This document shows positions 37,000-47,484 of a DNA stretch of 64,000 nucleotides, one piece after another. Both the position numbers and the translations under genes were made by a program. Numbering within the stretch: the stretch's first letter is position 1; the number at the start of each line of letters is the position of its first letter. The DNA comes from Pilimelia terevasa (GTDB lineage Bacteria; Actinomycetota; Actinomycetes; Mycobacteriales; Micromonosporaceae): assembly GCF_014647915.1 (NCBI RefSeq), contig NZ_BMQC01000004.1, positions 62,001-126,000 on the forward strand, read 5' to 3'. Under the pieces are notes generated by a model. That model had not been told where the DNA came from, ran no database searches, and saw only the letters and a list, made by a program, of their open reading frames with translations.

Positions 37000-39879
37000 T
37001 CAGCGGTCACCGGCGGCCAGCGTCGCGGCGACGCCGGCCCGGCAGGTCACCCCCAGCTTGTCGAACACCCGGCTCAGGTGGGCCTCCACCGTCTTCGGGC
37101 TGACGAACAGCCGCCCGGCGATCTCCTTGTTCGTCAGCCCCTCGGCGACCAGCGCGGCCACCTCCCGCTCCCGCGCGGTCAGGCCGGCGACCGGGCCGGC
37201 CTCCGGGCCGCCGGCCCGGGAGCGGCGCGGCCGGCGGGACTCCATCCGCCGCTGCGCGCGCACCGTCAGCTCCAGGAACAGCCCGGCGCCGGTGTCGGCG
37301 AACACCTCGCGCGCCCGCGCGAAGCGGCCGCGCGCCGCGGCGGCGTCGCCGGCCGCCCCCAGCGCCACCCCGGCCACCAGGTGCGCCCGGCCGGCGAACA
37401 CCTGCGCCCCGCACGCCTCGAACAGCCGCGCCGCCTCGGCCGCCGTCCGCGCCGCGGCGGCCGGGTCGGCCAGCCCCTCGGCGTACGTCCGGCTCGACAG
37501 CGCGATCGCCCGCCGCATCGGCAGGTCCCAGCCGGCCGTGAAGTCCGCGGCCGCGGCGGCCCAGCGGCGCGCCGCCGGCACGTTGCCGCGCTGGGCCTCG
37601 GCGCGCGCGAGCACCTCGTAGAACGCCAGCCGGGTGACCGCGTCCAGGTTGGCCAGGCGCGGGTCGCCGCCGCTGGTGATCGCCGCGACCGCCCCGGCCG
37701 GGTCGCCCAGGTGGAGCCGCACCAGGCCGGACATCGCGTGGGCGGTCGCGCTGTACCAGTCGTCGTCGCCGGCCAGCGCCACCGCCTGGGCGGCGAACTC
37801 CGCGGCCGGTCCGAGCTGCCCGCGCCAGCAGGCCATCCACGCCTGCTGGGACAGCGCCATCTTGCGCAGTTCGTCGCTGCCGGTCAGGACGGCGGCCTCC
37901 CAGGCGTCGTCGAAGCACTCCGCCGCCCGGGCGAGCTGGCCGCGGAAGCTGCACAGCGTTCCCTCGGCCATCCGCAGGTACGTGATCAGGTGGTTCTGGC
38001 CGGTGGCCCGGGCCAGCCGCAGCCCCCGCGCCAGGTGCAGCCCGCAGGCCGTCCACCGCTCCAGGTGCAGCTCGGCCAGCCCCAGCCAGTGCGCCGCCTC
38101 CAGGCAGCGGGCCAGCTCGGCGTCGACCAGGGTGTCCAGGATCTCGGCGCCCTCGGTGGCCGCGGCCCGCACCTGCGCCGACGTCCGCCCGGCGAACAGG
38201 TGCGCCGTGGCGTACTGCCCCAGCGCCGCGGCCAGCAGGACCCGGTCCGGCAGGCCCCGGGCCAGCGCCACCACCTCGTCGGCCAGCTCCAGGTCCGCGC
38301 CGAACCGGCCCTGCGTCAGCCCCGTGGCCAGCAGCTCCATCCGCAGCCGGACCGCCACCGTGCCGCGCGGGTCGACCGCCGCCAGCTCGTGCAGCAGCAG
38401 CGCCCGCGCCTGCGCGTACCGCCCGAGCAGGCGCTCCACCATCGCGCAGAACGCCACCAGCCCCGGCCGCTCCTCGGCGGCGGCCGGCAGCAGCCGCAGC
38501 GCCTCGTGCGCGGCGTCGCGGCTCTCCGCCAGCCGCCCGCTGACCCCCAGCGCCCGCGCCCGCAGGACGAGCAGCTCCACCCGGTGCCGGACGGTGAACT
38601 CGCGGTCGGGCAGCAGCCGCAGCGCCGCCGCCAGCCAGTGCTCGGCCGACGCCGGTGCGCTGGGCAGCACCGCCCGCGCCGCGCCCACCAGGGTGGACAC
38701 CGCGCCCATGTCCCCGGGCCGCGCCGAGCGGGCCACGTGGCCGGCCAGCACTGCGCCCGAGGCCCCCCGCGCCAGCTCGGCGTGCGCGGCCCGCCGGTGC
38801 GCCCCGATCAGCCACACCGGATCGGCGTGGCAGTAGGCCGCGCGCCGCACGAGGGGGTGCCGGAACTGCAGGCCGGTGCCGGCCGCCCGGATCAGGTCGC
38901 GCGCCGCCAGCGCCCGCAGGCCCGCCTCGACCGTCGCCGCGGGCAGCTCGCTGACGGCCTCCACCAGCGCCGGGTCGACGACGTCCCCGGCCACCGCCGC
39001 CGCGGCCGCCACGGTCGCGTCGTCCGGGGGCAGGGTGCCCAGCTCCGCCAGCAGCGCCTGGTCCACCGTCGGCACGCCGCCGGGCCCGCCCGCGCCGTCG
39101 CCCGCCGGGTCGGTGCCGGTGCGGTGCAGCACCTCCAGGTACAGCGGGTTGCCGGCGCTCGCCGCGAACAGCGCGGCCCGGCGGTGCCGGGGTACCCGCC
39201 ACTGGTCCATCAGGGTCTCGGCCGCCTCGGCCGGCAGGGGGCCGAGCTGGGTCAGGTCCGCGTCGCCGCGGCGGACCGCCAGGCCCCACGCGCCGGTCAG
39301 CCGGCGGTCGGCCTGCCGGTCGCGCATCCCCACCGCCATCCGCACCGGCCCGTCCGGGCGCTGCCGCAGCAGGTAGTCGAGCAGCTCGACCGTCGAGGGG
39401 TCGGCCCAATGCAGGTCGTCCAGGACGACCAGCAGGCCGTGCGGGGCGGCCTCGGCCAGCGCGGTCAGCAGCCGCCGCGTCGCGCGGAACAGCCGGTACC
39501 GCTCGATGTCCACCAGGTCGTCGACCGGGTCGCCGGGGATCTCCGGGAACGCGGCGCGCAGCAGTGCCAGGTGCGGCGCGCCGAGTCGGCCGACGACGGC
39601 GGGGGAGAGCAGCGCGAGCTGCTCGTGCCAGGCGTCGCACAGCACCCCGAACGGCAACTGCTGCTCGTACTCGGCGGCCCGTCCGTGCAGGACCCAGGTG
39701 CCCGCGGCGGCGGCCTCGCGGGCCACCTGGTCGAGCAGCCGGCTCTTGCCGATGCCCGGGTCGCCGCACACCGCGGCGGTCCAGTGGCCGGCCGCGGGGT
39801 CCAGAAGGGCGCGCAGGCGGGACAGCTCGGCGTCGCGGCCGACCGGCGGCCCGTCGTACCGGACCGGCGAGGTGGCCAC
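37000..39879 (-). CDS. Large ATP-binding LuxR-family regulator (LAL/MalT-like)
   Basis: A 959-residue protein read from GTG 39879 after a GGGGG-type ribosome-binding site. Residues 39-46 (GDPGIGKS) are Walker A, and [12 protein letters not shown] near 150 is Walker B, forming a STAND-type AAA ATPase. A long helical TPR-like region fills the middle. The C-terminal ~65 residues are a LuxR helix-turn-helix ([22 protein letters not shown] then [19 protein letters not shown]). LAL regulators are common pathway activators in actinomycete secondary-metabolite loci. Its targets are unknown; the lipoprotein gene and the adjacent ABC genes lie downstream. Confidence 0.92.
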   Translation of the reverse strand: MATSPVRYDGPPVGRDAELSRLRALLDPAAGHWTAAVCGDPGIGKSRLLDQVAREAAAAGTWVLHGRAAEYEQQLPFGVLCDAWHEQLALLSPAVVGRLGAPHLALLRAAFPEIPGDPVDDLVDIERYRLFRATRRLLTALAEAAPHGLLVVLDDLHWADPSTVELLDYLLRQRPDGPVRMAVGMRDRQADRRLTGAWGLAVRRGDADLTQLGPLPAEAAETLMDQWRVPRHRRAALFAASAGNPLYLEVLHRTGTDPAGDGAGGPGGVPTVDQALLAELGTLPPDDATVAAAAAVAGDVVDPALVEAVSELPAATVEAGLRALAARDLIRAAGTGLQFRHPLVRRAAYCHADPVWLIGAHRRAAHAELARGASGAVLAGHVARSARPGDMGAVSTLVGAARAVLPSAPASAEHWLAAALRLLPDREFTVRHRVELLVLRARALGVSGRLAESRDAAHEALRLLPAAAEERPGLVAFCAMVERLLGRYAQARALLLHELAAVDPRGTVAVRLRMELLATGLTQGRFGADLELADEVVALARGLPDRVLLAAALGQYATAHLFAGRTSAQVRAAATEGAEILDTLVDAELARCLEAAHWLGLAELHLERWTACGLHLARGLRLARATGQNHLITYLRMAEGTLCSFRGQLARAAECFDDAWEAAVLTGSDELRKMALSQQAWMACWRGQLGPAAEFAAQAVALAGDDDWYSATAHAMSGLVRLHLGDPAGAVAAITSGGDPRLANLDAVTRLAFYEVLARAEAQRGNVPAARRWAAAAADFTAGWDLPMRRAIALSSRTYAEGLADPAAAARTAAEAARLFEACGAQVFAGRAHLVAGVALGAAGDAAAARGRFARAREVFADTGAGLFLELTVRAQRRMESRRPRRSRAGGPEAGPVAGLTAREREVAALVAEGLTNKEIAGRLFVSPKTVEAHLSRVFDKLGVTCRAGVAATLAAGDR

Positions 39880-39930
39880 CGCGACCCCCTTCGTCGCCGG
39901 GCCCGGGCTGTCCGGGCGGGCGCCAGGATC

Positions 39931-41940
39931 CTAGCGCGCGTCGATGCCCGGGGTGGCCCCCCGCGGCGTCGCGACGGTGCCGTCCGCGGGCTCGGGAGGC
40001 GCGGTGCGCGGGCCGCGGTGCGGCCGGCCGGTGAACCAGGCCATGCTGACCGTCACGAACGCCTCGGCGCGCAGCGCCGCCAGGCCGATCCGCGGCAGGT
40101 CCCGCCCGGCGGCGAAGCACAGGTACCGCGGCCGCCACTGTGGCCGGAACTTGGCGTTGGCCCGGTACAGCGACTCGATCTGCCAGAACCGCGACGCGAA
40201 CAGCAGCGCCCGCCGCCACAGCCGCAGGACCGGCCCGGCGCCGAGCCGCTCGCCGCGGGCGAAGACCGACCGGAACATCGCGAAGTTCAGCGACACGTGC
40301 CGCACGCCCGCGGCCTCGGTGTACGCCATCAGCGCGGCCACCATCAGCTCCACCAGGCCGTTCGGGGCGCTGCGGTCGCCCCGCATCAGATCCAGGGACA
40401 GGCCGGAGCCGCCCCACGGGACCAGGTGCAGCAGGCCGCGCACCCGGTCGGCCTCGTCCCGGGCGACCACGAGCACGCAGGCGTCGTCGTCGGGCCGGCC
40501 GAGCCTGCCCAGCGCCATGGAGAAGCCGCGCTCCACCTCGCCGACCCGGAACGCGTCGGCGGCGGTGATCGCCTCGGCCAGCTCGGCCGGGGTGAGCGAG
40601 GCGATCGGCCGGACGTCCACCGTGTACCCCGCCCGGCGCATCCGCGCCACCGCCTGCCGCACGCCGCGCATCGGGCGGCCGTCGAGGGTGAACGTCGCGC
40701 TGTCCAGGATCGCCTCGTCGCCCAGCTCGATGGCGTCCAGACCGGCCCGCCGGTAGGCCTCGCCGGCCGGTTCGCTGCAGCCGATCACGGCCGGCGCCCA
40801 GGCGTGCCGCCGCGCCTCGGCCAGCCACGCGTCGATGACCTCCGGCCAGCAGGACCGCTCGCCGATCGGGTCCCCGGCAGCCAGGCTGACGCCGTTCAGG
40901 ACGCGGTAGGCGATCGCCGCCTGGCCGTTGGGCGAGACGATCACGTCCTTGTCGGGCCGGATGGCGAAGTAGCCGAGGGAGTCGGCGTCCCCGTGCGCCT
41001 CCAGCAGCCGGCGGACCGTGGCCAGCTCGGCCGGCCCGGCACCCGGCGCCCGCCCGATCGGGCGCAGCGCCAGCAGGACCGCCACGGTCAGGGCGGCGAT
41101 GCCGAACGTGCCGGTGAGCAGGGCGAACGCGTGCGCCGTGCGCCCGGCGACGAAGGTGACCCCGCCGCTCTGCCCGACCAGCCCGGCCAGGCTGGCCTCC
41201 AGCATCGCGCGGTACCCCGGCGCGCCGCGCAGGCGCTCGCTGCGGGCGGCGAGGAAGCCCACCCCGCAGACGACCCCGCCCGCGGCGATGGCCAGCCCGA
41301 ACAGCGGCGCCCGCCAGCGGCTGCGCGGGTCGTTGAGGGCGGTGAAGTGGCGGCGCAGGGCGACCAGCGCCAGGCACAGCGCCGCGGTGACCCCCGCCTC
41401 CTCCCAGTCCAGCCCCTTGAGCAGGTGCAGGACGGTGGCGGCGGCGCTCAGCCCGACGACCGCCCACCAGGCCGTGCGCTTGCGGCGCCGCAGGCCGCCG
41501 GCCAGCAGCACGAGCAGGACGCCGACGGCGGCGGCGGTGATGTGCGCGGCGAGGATCCCGGACCGGGGGACCGCGTGGACGAGCAGCCGCAGCCGGGACA
41601 GGTCGACCGGCCACACCGCGCTGCCGACCGTCAACAGGCCGACGAGCGCGACGAGCCGGGCCGTCCAGCGGGCCACCCGGGCGTGGTCGATCCAGTGGGC
41701 CAGGGGCCGCCGCTCGCCCGGCTCGCGGGGCGGCCGGGCGGCCGGCTCGCGGCCGGTCGCGGCGGCGGTGCGCTGCCGGGGCAGCCCGGGGGCCGCCGCC
41801 GCGGCGCGCTGCCGGGGGACCGCCGCGGGGCGGCGCCGGCGCAGCAGGGCGCGCAGCGCCGCCCCGGTGCCGTCGGCGGCCGGGTCGGGCGCACCGGCGG
41901 GGGTCGCGCCGGTGTCGGGAAGGAGCGGAGAGGTAGTCAT
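39931..41940 (-). CDS. Membrane protein with DUF2156 (lysylphosphatidylglycerol synthase-like) domain
   Basis: A 669-residue protein starting at ATG 41940. The first ~75 residues are Arg/Ala/Pro-rich, then about six hydrophobic helices lie between ~80 and ~290. The C-terminal DUF2156 domain follows (~310-620), with GYFAIRPDKDVIVSPNG, YRVLNGVSLAAGDPIG, ERGFSMALGRLG and HVSLNFAMFRSVFARG. This is the arrangement of MprF/LysX-type enzymes that transfer an amino acid from aminoacyl-tRNA to phosphatidylglycerol. The lysyl-tRNA synthetase domain of mycobacterial LysX is absent here. The amino acid and lipid used cannot be read. It ends 51 bp upstream of the LuxR regulator gene. Confidence 0.85.
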   Translation of the reverse strand: MTTSPLLPDTGATPAGAPDPAADGTGAALRALLRRRRPAAVPRQRAAAAAPGLPRQRTAAATGREPAARPPREPGERRPLAHWIDHARVARWTARLVALVGLLTVGSAVWPVDLSRLRLLVHAVPRSGILAAHITAAAVGVLLVLLAGGLRRRKRTAWWAVVGLSAAATVLHLLKGLDWEEAGVTAALCLALVALRRHFTALNDPRSRWRAPLFGLAIAAGGVVCGVGFLAARSERLRGAPGYRAMLEASLAGLVGQSGGVTFVAGRTAHAFALLTGTFGIAALTVAVLLALRPIGRAPGAGPAELATVRRLLEAHGDADSLGYFAIRPDKDVIVSPNGQAAIAYRVLNGVSLAAGDPIGERSCWPEVIDAWLAEARRHAWAPAVIGCSEPAGEAYRRAGLDAIELGDEAILDSATFTLDGRPMRGVRQAVARMRRAGYTVDVRPIASLTPAELAEAITAADAFRVGEVERGFSMALGRLGRPDDDACVLVVARDEADRVRGLLHLVPWGGSGLSLDLMRGDRSAPNGLVELMVAALMAYTEAAGVRHVSLNFAMFRSVFARGERLGAGPVLRLWRRALLFASRFWQIESLYRANAKFRPQWRPRYLCFAAGRDLPRIGLAALRAEAFVTVSMAWFTGRPHRGPRTAPPEPADGTVATPRGATPGIDAR

Positions 41941-42029
41941 GGGAGGTTCGTTTTACCACGCGGGCGCGAGTCACGGCGCCCGCCCAGTCGGGAATCCGAC
42001 GCTGCGGCCGCGACGTCCGTCGATGGTCG

Positions 42030-42035
42030 TATGGT
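42030..42035 (+). promoter_or_regulatory. Candidate -10 element of a leaderless promoter
   Basis: TATGGT (TANNNT type) ends nine bases before ATG 42045, and no Shine-Dalgarno sequence is visible before that start. This spacing is typical of leaderless actinobacterial transcripts. The -35 region is not convincing. Confidence 0.4.
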
Positions 42036-42044
42036 GTGCCGACC

Positions 42045-43496
42045 ATGCAGGACCACGCCGACCCCCGGTCCGGCCCGGCGGAGGCACCCCCGCCGCGGCC
42101 GGTACGTCGGCGTGCCCTGCCCGTTCTGCTCGTTTTCGCCGCCGCGGCCGGGCTGGCCGGTGTGGTGTGGGCGGGTCCGGCCGACCCGCTGCCGGTGCTG
42201 TCCCCCGTGCTGTGCGCCGGGGTCGCCGTCGCGGGCGGCCTGCTGCTGCTGTGGTCCTGGTGCCGGCGTGGCCGCCGCTGGTGGGCGGTGACGCTGCCCG
42301 CCCTGGTCGGCGGCACCGCGCTTGCCGTGGGCGCCGCGAAGGTGCTGCTCTGGCGCACCCGGACCGTCGTCGACCCGTACCCGGCACTGTTCCTGCTGCT
42401 GGCCGGCGCCGTGCTGCTGGCCCTGGCCGGCCTGCCGTGGACCCTGCGCCGCGGCGGCCGGCGCGGCGCCGCCTGGGCGGCGCTGCTCGCGGTACCGGCG
42501 ACGCTGCTGGGCGCCGGACTGTGCGCGAACCGCGAGTACGGCCTGTACGTCACCGTCGGCGACGCGCTCGGCCGGACCGCCGGGCTGGAGTCGATCGACG
42601 AGCTGCCGGCAAGCCCGGCGCCGCCGACGCCCGCCGCGCACGCCGGCCGCGGCCGCGTGGTCTCGTTCACCGCGCCGGGAACCCGGTCGGGCTTCACCGC
42701 GCGGCCCGGCGCGGCGTACCTGCCGCCGGCCTACTTCACGCCGGCCCGCGCCGACCTGCCCGTGCTGGTGCTTCTGCCGGGCACCCCCGGCGCGCCCCTG
42801 CACTGGGTCAGCTCCGGCCGGGCCGTCGAGGTGGCCGACGCCTACGCCGCCCGGCACGGCGGGCACGCCCCGGTCCTGATCTTCGCCGACCCGAACGGCA
42901 CCTCCACCGGCGACACCGAGTGCGTGGACGGCCCGGTCGCCCGCGCGGAGACGTACCTGACGGCCGACATCCCGGCGTACGTCACCCGGCGGCTCGGGAT
43001 CCGGCACGACCCGCGGCGCTGGGGCCTGGTCGGGTTCTCGGCCGGCGGCACCTGCGCGATCCACCTCGTCCTGCGCGACCCGACCCGGTACGGCCACTTC
43101 CTCAGCATCGGCGGCGACGCCGCGCCCGCGCTGGCCACCCCCGAGGAGACGCGGAGCCGGCTGTTCGGGGGCTCGGCCGAGGTGCAGCGGGCGTACGACC
43201 CGGCGGTGCTGCTGGCCACCCGCCGGTACGAGGGGGTCACCGGGTGGTTCGCCGCGGGTACGGCCGACCCGCACCGCCGGACCACGGCCGCCCGGCTCTC
43301 GGCCGCCGCCCGCGGTGCCGGCGTGGACGCGCGCGCCTTCGTCGGCCGCGGCGGCCACACCTGGCACTTCGTCCGCGACGTGCTCCAGCGCGTCACGCCG
43401 GTCCTGTTCACCGAGCTGGGGACCGGGGTGCCCGCGGCCCGGTTCGCCGCCCCGGCCCCGCGCGTCCTGCCCCCGCTCGCCGCACCGCCCGGCTGA
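42045..43496 (+). CDS. Membrane-anchored esterase (alpha/beta hydrolase, esterase D/Ag85-like)
   Basis: A 483-residue protein. The N-terminal ~160 residues hold about four membrane helices. The rest is an alpha/beta-hydrolase domain: LPVLVLLPGTPGAP, a FADPNGTSTGDTEC block and the nucleophile elbow GFSAGG with Ser332. RGGHTWHFVRDV supplies the likely catalytic His. The family includes esterase D and mycobacterial antigen 85-type acyltransferases; the substrate is unknown. The active site probably faces outside. ATG 42045 is chosen over the in-frame GTG 42036 because of the -10-like hexamer nine bases upstream. It is divergent from the DUF2156 gene. Confidence 0.85.
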   Translation: MQDHADPRSGPAEAPPPRPVRRRALPVLLVFAAAAGLAGVVWAGPADPLPVLSPVLCAGVAVAGGLLLLWSWCRRGRRWWAVTLPALVGGTALAVGAAKVLLWRTRTVVDPYPALFLLLAGAVLLALAGLPWTLRRGGRRGAAWAALLAVPATLLGAGLCANREYGLYVTVGDALGRTAGLESIDELPASPAPPTPAAHAGRGRVVSFTAPGTRSGFTARPGAAYLPPAYFTPARADLPVLVLLPGTPGAPLHWVSSGRAVEVADAYAARHGGHAPVLIFADPNGTSTGDTECVDGPVARAETYLTADIPAYVTRRLGIRHDPRRWGLVGFSAGGTCAIHLVLRDPTRYGHFLSIGGDAAPALATPEETRSRLFGGSAEVQRAYDPAVLLATRRYEGVTGWFAAGTADPHRRTTAARLSAAARGAGVDARAFVGRGGHTWHFVRDVLQRVTPVLFTELGTGVPAARFAAPAPRVLPPLAAPPG

Positions 43497-43504
43497 CCGT
43501 CCCG

Positions 43505-43650
43505 CCCGGACCGACGCCCGGACCGACAGGCATGGACGGACGCCCGGACCGACAGACATGGCCCGGACGCACGGATCGACAGGCACGGACGGACGGACCG
43601 ACAGGCGCACGGAAGGGCGGACCGACAGGCGCACGGACGGGCGGGCACCC
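43505..43650. repeat. Degenerate ~25-bp tandem repeat upstream of narG
   Basis: The core GACCGACAGG or a one-base variant recurs at 43521, 43547, 43574, 43596 and 43620, with GGACGGACG-type sequence between copies, giving a period of 22-27 bp. It fills half of the ~300-bp non-coding stretch between the esterase and narG. The remaining 43651-43795 holds two overlapping short inverted repeats (43747-43770) and nothing else that I recognise. Confidence 0.65.
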
Positions 43651-43795
43651 TAGCCGATGGGCGGGAGGTGCCGGCGGTTGTCGGCCGAATGCCACCCGGT
43701 CCCGCCGCGCCGTCGTTTTCCCGCCGTGTCGGACCCCGCCGCGGCCGCCCCGATGGGGCAACGTGGCCCCGGGGAGTCGAGGCGAGGATGGGCGG

Positions 43796-46700
43796 ATGAC
43801 GGTCGCGGCCGAGCGGGCGGGGCGGGCCCTGCTGGCGGTGGGCGGCCTGCTGCGCCGCGCGCACGTCTCGCCCGACCGGCACCGGCTGCACCGCGTGGGC
43901 GGCCGCCGCGCCGACGACGCGTACCGCGACCACCCCGACCGCGATCACCTCGACCGCGACGGCGCGGCGCCGGCCACCGTGGTGCGGACCACCCACGGCG
44001 TCGACTGCACCGGCTCCTGCGCCTGGGCCGTGCACGTGCGTGACGGCATCATCACCTGGGAGCAGCCGGACTCCGACTACCCGGCGGCCGGGCCGGACCG
44101 GCCCGACCACGAGCCGCGCGGCTGCCCCCGCGGGGCCGCCTTCGCCTGGTACTCCTACTCGCCCACCCGGATCCGCTACCCGTACGCCCGCGCCGCGCTG
44201 GTGCGGCCGTACCGCGAGGCCAGGGCCCGCCTCGGCGACCCGGTCGCCGCGTGGGCCGAGCTCCAGGCCGACCCGGGCCGGCGCGCCGCCTACCAGGCCG
44301 CGCGCGGCCGCGGCGCGCTGGTCCGCATCGACTGGGCGGAGGCCGAGGAGCTGATCGCCGCGGCCCACGTGCACACCATCGCGGCGCACGGCCCGGACCG
44401 GATCGTCGGCTACTCGCCCGCACCGGCGGCGTCCATGGTGTCCCACGCGGTGGGCGCCCGCTTCCTGTCGCTGCTCGGCGGCGTCCTGCTGTCGGCCTCG
44501 GACTCCCGCGGCGACCAGCCGGTCGCCGCGCCGCAGGTGTACGGCGACCGCCCCGACCCCCCGGAGTCCGCCGACTGGTGGGACGCCACCTACGTGCTGC
44601 TGTGGGGGGCCGACCCGTTCGTCACCCGGACCCCGGACGCGCACTTCCTGGCCGAGGCCCGGTACCGGGGCCAGAAGGTCGTCGCGGTGACGCCCGGCCA
44701 CGCCGACAGCGTGACCGGCGCCGACGAGTGGCTGTCCGTGCGGCCGGGCACCGACGCGGCCCTGGCGATGGCGATGGGCCACGTCGTGCTGCGCGAGTTC
44801 TTCGTCGACCGGCCGACACCGCGCTTCGACGACTACGTGCGCCGGTACACCGACCTGCCGTACCTGGTCGCCCTGGAGCCCACCGGCGACGGCGCGTTCA
44901 CCCCCGGCCGCTTCCTCACCGCCGCCGACCTCGACGGCGGCGGCGACCTGCACACCCGGTTCCGCCCGCTGGTCTGGGACGGGGAGCGGGACGCCGCCGC
45001 GGCGCCCGCCGGGTCGCTGGGCGACCGGTTCACCGACGAGCCCGGCTCCTGGCACCTGGATCCGGGCGGGACCCCACCGCGGCTGTCCTGCGCGGGCGGG
45101 GAGCCGACCGAGGTGGCGCTGGCGCGCTTCGACACCGGCGCGCCGGGGACGCTGCGGCGCGGGGTACCCGCCGTCGTGGTGGCCGGCCGGCTGGCCACGA
45201 CGGTCTTCGACCTGATGCTGGCCCAGTACGGCGTCGGCCGGCCGGGGCTGCCCGGGGACTGGCCGGCCGGGTACGCGGACGCCCGCACCCCGTACACGCC
45301 CGCCTGGCAGGAGCCGCTCACCGGCGTCCCCGCCGCGGTGGCGGCCCGGGTCGCCCGCGAGTTCGCCGCCAACGCGGCGGCCTCCGGCGGCCGGTCGATG
45401 ATCCTCACCGGCGGCGGCACGCAGCGCTGGTTCCACGGCGACACCATCGCGCGGGCGACGCTGGCGCTGACGATGCTCACCGGCTGCCAGGGCGTCAACG
45501 GCGGCGGGTGGGCGTACTACGGCGGCCAGCAGCGCTGCCGGACCGGCACCGGCTGGGCGCACCTGGCCTTCGGCCTGGACTGGGCGCGGCCGGCGCGGCA
45601 GGCCAACGGCACCGCGTTCTGGTACCTGCACGCCGACCAGTGGCGCTACGACCGGCACGACGCGGGCGCGCTGGCCTCGCCGCTGGGCGCCGGCCGGCTG
45701 GCCGGGCGGCACACCGCCGACCTGCTGGCCCAGGCGGTCCGGCTGGGCTGGCTGCCCGACGCGCCGACGTTCGACCGCAACCCGCTGGACGTCGCCGACG
45801 AGGCGCTGGCCGCCGACCCGGCCGACCCCGCGGGGTACGTCGCCCGGGCGCTGACGGCCGGCACCCTGCGGTTCGCCGGTACCGACCCCGACGCGCCGGG
45901 CAACTGGCCGCGGATCCTGACGGTGTGGCGCGGCAACCCGCTGGGCGCGGAGCCGATCGGGGAGGCGTACGTGCTGCGGCACCTGCTGGGCACCGACGCG
46001 GCGCCGCGCGCCGCGGAGGCCGCCGCCGCGCAGCGCCCCCGGGACGTGGCCTGGCACGCCGATGCCCCGCGCGGCAAGCTGGACCTGCTCGTGGCGATGG
46101 ACTTCCGCGCCACCTCGACCACGCTGCACGCCGACGTCGTCCTGCCGGCAGCGACCTGGTACGAGAAGCACGACCTCAACACGACCGACCTGCACCCGTT
46201 CGTCCACGCGCTGACCGCCGCGGTGCCGCCACCGTGGCAGTGCCGGACCGACGTGGCCGCCTTCCACGGCATCGCCCGCGCCTTCTCCGCCCTGGCCGCG
46301 ACCCGCCTCGGCGTCCGCCGCGACCTGGTCGCCGCCCCGCTGCACCGCGACTCGCCCGACTGCCTGGCCACGCCCGGCGGCCGGGTCCGGGACTGGCAGG
46401 GCGGCCGGGTGCGCGCCGTGCCCGGCCTCACGCTGCCGGCGTTCACCGTCGTCACCCGCGACTACGGCGCCGTCGCCGCGCAGCTCGCGGCCCTGGGGCC
46501 GCTGCTGGACACCCACGGCACCACCACCGGCGGGGTCACCGTCGACGTCACGCCCGAGATCGACCTGCTGCGGGCCCGCAACGGCGCCGTCGCCGCCGGC
46601 CCCGCCGCCGGCCGGCCGCGGCTGGACACCGACGCGGCCTGCGCCGAGGCGGTCCTGGCGCTGTCCGGCGCGACGAACGGCCGGATCGCCGCCGCCGGGT

Positions 46701-47482
46701 ACGCCGCGCTGGAGCAGCGGACCGGCCGCCGGCTGGCCGACCTCGCCGACCCGGCGGCGGCGATCCGGTTCGCCGACGTGCAGGCCCGGTCGGTACCGGC
46801 GCTGGCGACGTTCGAGTCCGCCGGGGGCGGGCCGGGCCGGGTGTACGCGCCGTTCACCACCCACGTCGAGCGGCACACGCCCTGGCCGACCCTGACCGGC
46901 CGCCAGCACTTCTTCCTCGACCACGACTGGCTCACCGAACTCGGCGAGCAGCTCCCCATCTACCGGCCGCCGCTGGACCTGCACCTGCTGCGCGGCGAGC
47001 CGCCGCTGGGCGCCGGGGGCGAGGGGGAGCTGACCGTGCGGTACCTGACGCCGCGCTCGCCGTGGTCGGTCCGCTCCACCGGGCACGACCTGCCGGCCCT
47101 GACCCAGCTCTCCGGGGGGTGGCCGACGCTGTGGCTGGCCGCCGCCGACGCGGCCCGCATCGGCGTCGCCGACGGCGACTGGGTCGAGGCGGTCAACCGC
47201 CACGGCGTCCTCGTCGCCCGCGCGGCGGTCACCGGACGGCTGCCACCGGGCAGCGTGTACGCCCCGGCCGGCCAGGAGCGGACCGCGGGCGCGCCGCGCG
47301 CGCAGGTGTCGGGCCGGCGCGGCGCGGCGCCGGAGTCGCCGACCCGGCTGATGCTCAAGCCGACCCACTTCGTCGGCGGGTACGCCCAGCTCGCGTACGG
47401 CTTCGACTACCTCGGCCCGACCGCCGCGCCGGCCGACGAGATCGCGGTCGTCCGCCGCCGCCCGCAGCGGGTGGAGTACTAG
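43796..47482 (+). CDS. narG: Respiratory nitrate reductase alpha subunit
   Basis: The 1228-residue molybdopterin subunit starts at ATG 43796 and is close to the 1247 residues of E. coli NarG. His67, Cys71, Cys75 and Cys110 have exactly the spacing of the NarG FS0 [4Fe-4S] ligands (THGVDCTGSC, then CPRG). The C-terminal half aligns well: GRSMILTGGGTQRW, GVNGGGWAYYGGQQ, LDFRATSTTLHADVVLPAATWYEKHDLNT reduced to its core, and KPTHFVGGYAQLAYGF. The likely Mo ligand Asp236 is kept, but its surroundings read LSASDSRGDQP where classical NarG has LSFYDWYCDLP. It would reduce nitrate at the quinol-linked membrane complex with NarH and NarI. There is no Tat motif, so the active site should face the cytoplasm. 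Mo-cofactor genes lie nearby. Confidence 0.93.
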   Translation: MTVAAERAGRALLAVGGLLRRAHVSPDRHRLHRVGGRRADDAYRDHPDRDHLDRDGAAPATVVRTTHGVDCTGSCAWAVHVRDGIITWEQPDSDYPAAGPDRPDHEPRGCPRGAAFAWYSYSPTRIRYPYARAALVRPYREARARLGDPVAAWAELQADPGRRAAYQAARGRGALVRIDWAEAEELIAAAHVHTIAAHGPDRIVGYSPAPAASMVSHAVGARFLSLLGGVLLSASDSRGDQPVAAPQVYGDRPDPPESADWWDATYVLLWGADPFVTRTPDAHFLAEARYRGQKVVAVTPGHADSVTGADEWLSVRPGTDAALAMAMGHVVLREFFVDRPTPRFDDYVRRYTDLPYLVALEPTGDGAFTPGRFLTAADLDGGGDLHTRFRPLVWDGERDAAAAPAGSLGDRFTDEPGSWHLDPGGTPPRLSCAGGEPTEVALARFDTGAPGTLRRGVPAVVVAGRLATTVFDLMLAQYGVGRPGLPGDWPAGYADARTPYTPAWQEPLTGVPAAVAARVAREFAANAAASGGRSMILTGGGTQRWFHGDTIARATLALTMLTGCQGVNGGGWAYYGGQQRCRTGTGWAHLAFGLDWARPARQANGTAFWYLHADQWRYDRHDAGALASPLGAGRLAGRHTADLLAQAVRLGWLPDAPTFDRNPLDVADEALAADPADPAGYVARALTAGTLRFAGTDPDAPGNWPRILTVWRGNPLGAEPIGEAYVLRHLLGTDAAPRAAEAAAAQRPRDVAWHADAPRGKLDLLVAMDFRATSTTLHADVVLPAATWYEKHDLNTTDLHPFVHALTAAVPPPWQCRTDVAAFHGIARAFSALAATRLGVRRDLVAAPLHRDSPDCLATPGGRVRDWQGGRVRAVPGLTLPAFTVVTRDYGAVAAQLAALGPLLDTHGTTTGGVTVDVTPEIDLLRARNGAVAAGPAAGRPRLDTDAACAEAVLALSGATNGRIAAAGYAALEQRTGRRLADLADPAAAIRFADVQARSVPALATFESAGGGPGRVYAPFTTHVERHTPWPTLTGRQHFFLDHDWLTELGEQLPIYRPPLDLHLLRGEPPLGAGGEGELTVRYLTPRSPWSVRSTGHDLPALTQLSGGWPTLWLAAADAARIGVADGDWVEAVNRHGVLVARAAVTGRLPPGSVYAPAGQERTAGAPRAQVSGRRGAAPESPTRLMLKPTHFVGGYAQLAYGFDYLGPTAAPADEIAVVRRRPQRVEY

Positions 47483-47484
47483 CC

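Noticed and set aside
43505-43650. Repeats upstream of narG as a CRISPR array
   Set aside because: Units are degenerate, contiguous and of variable period with no unique spacers, and no cas genes are present.
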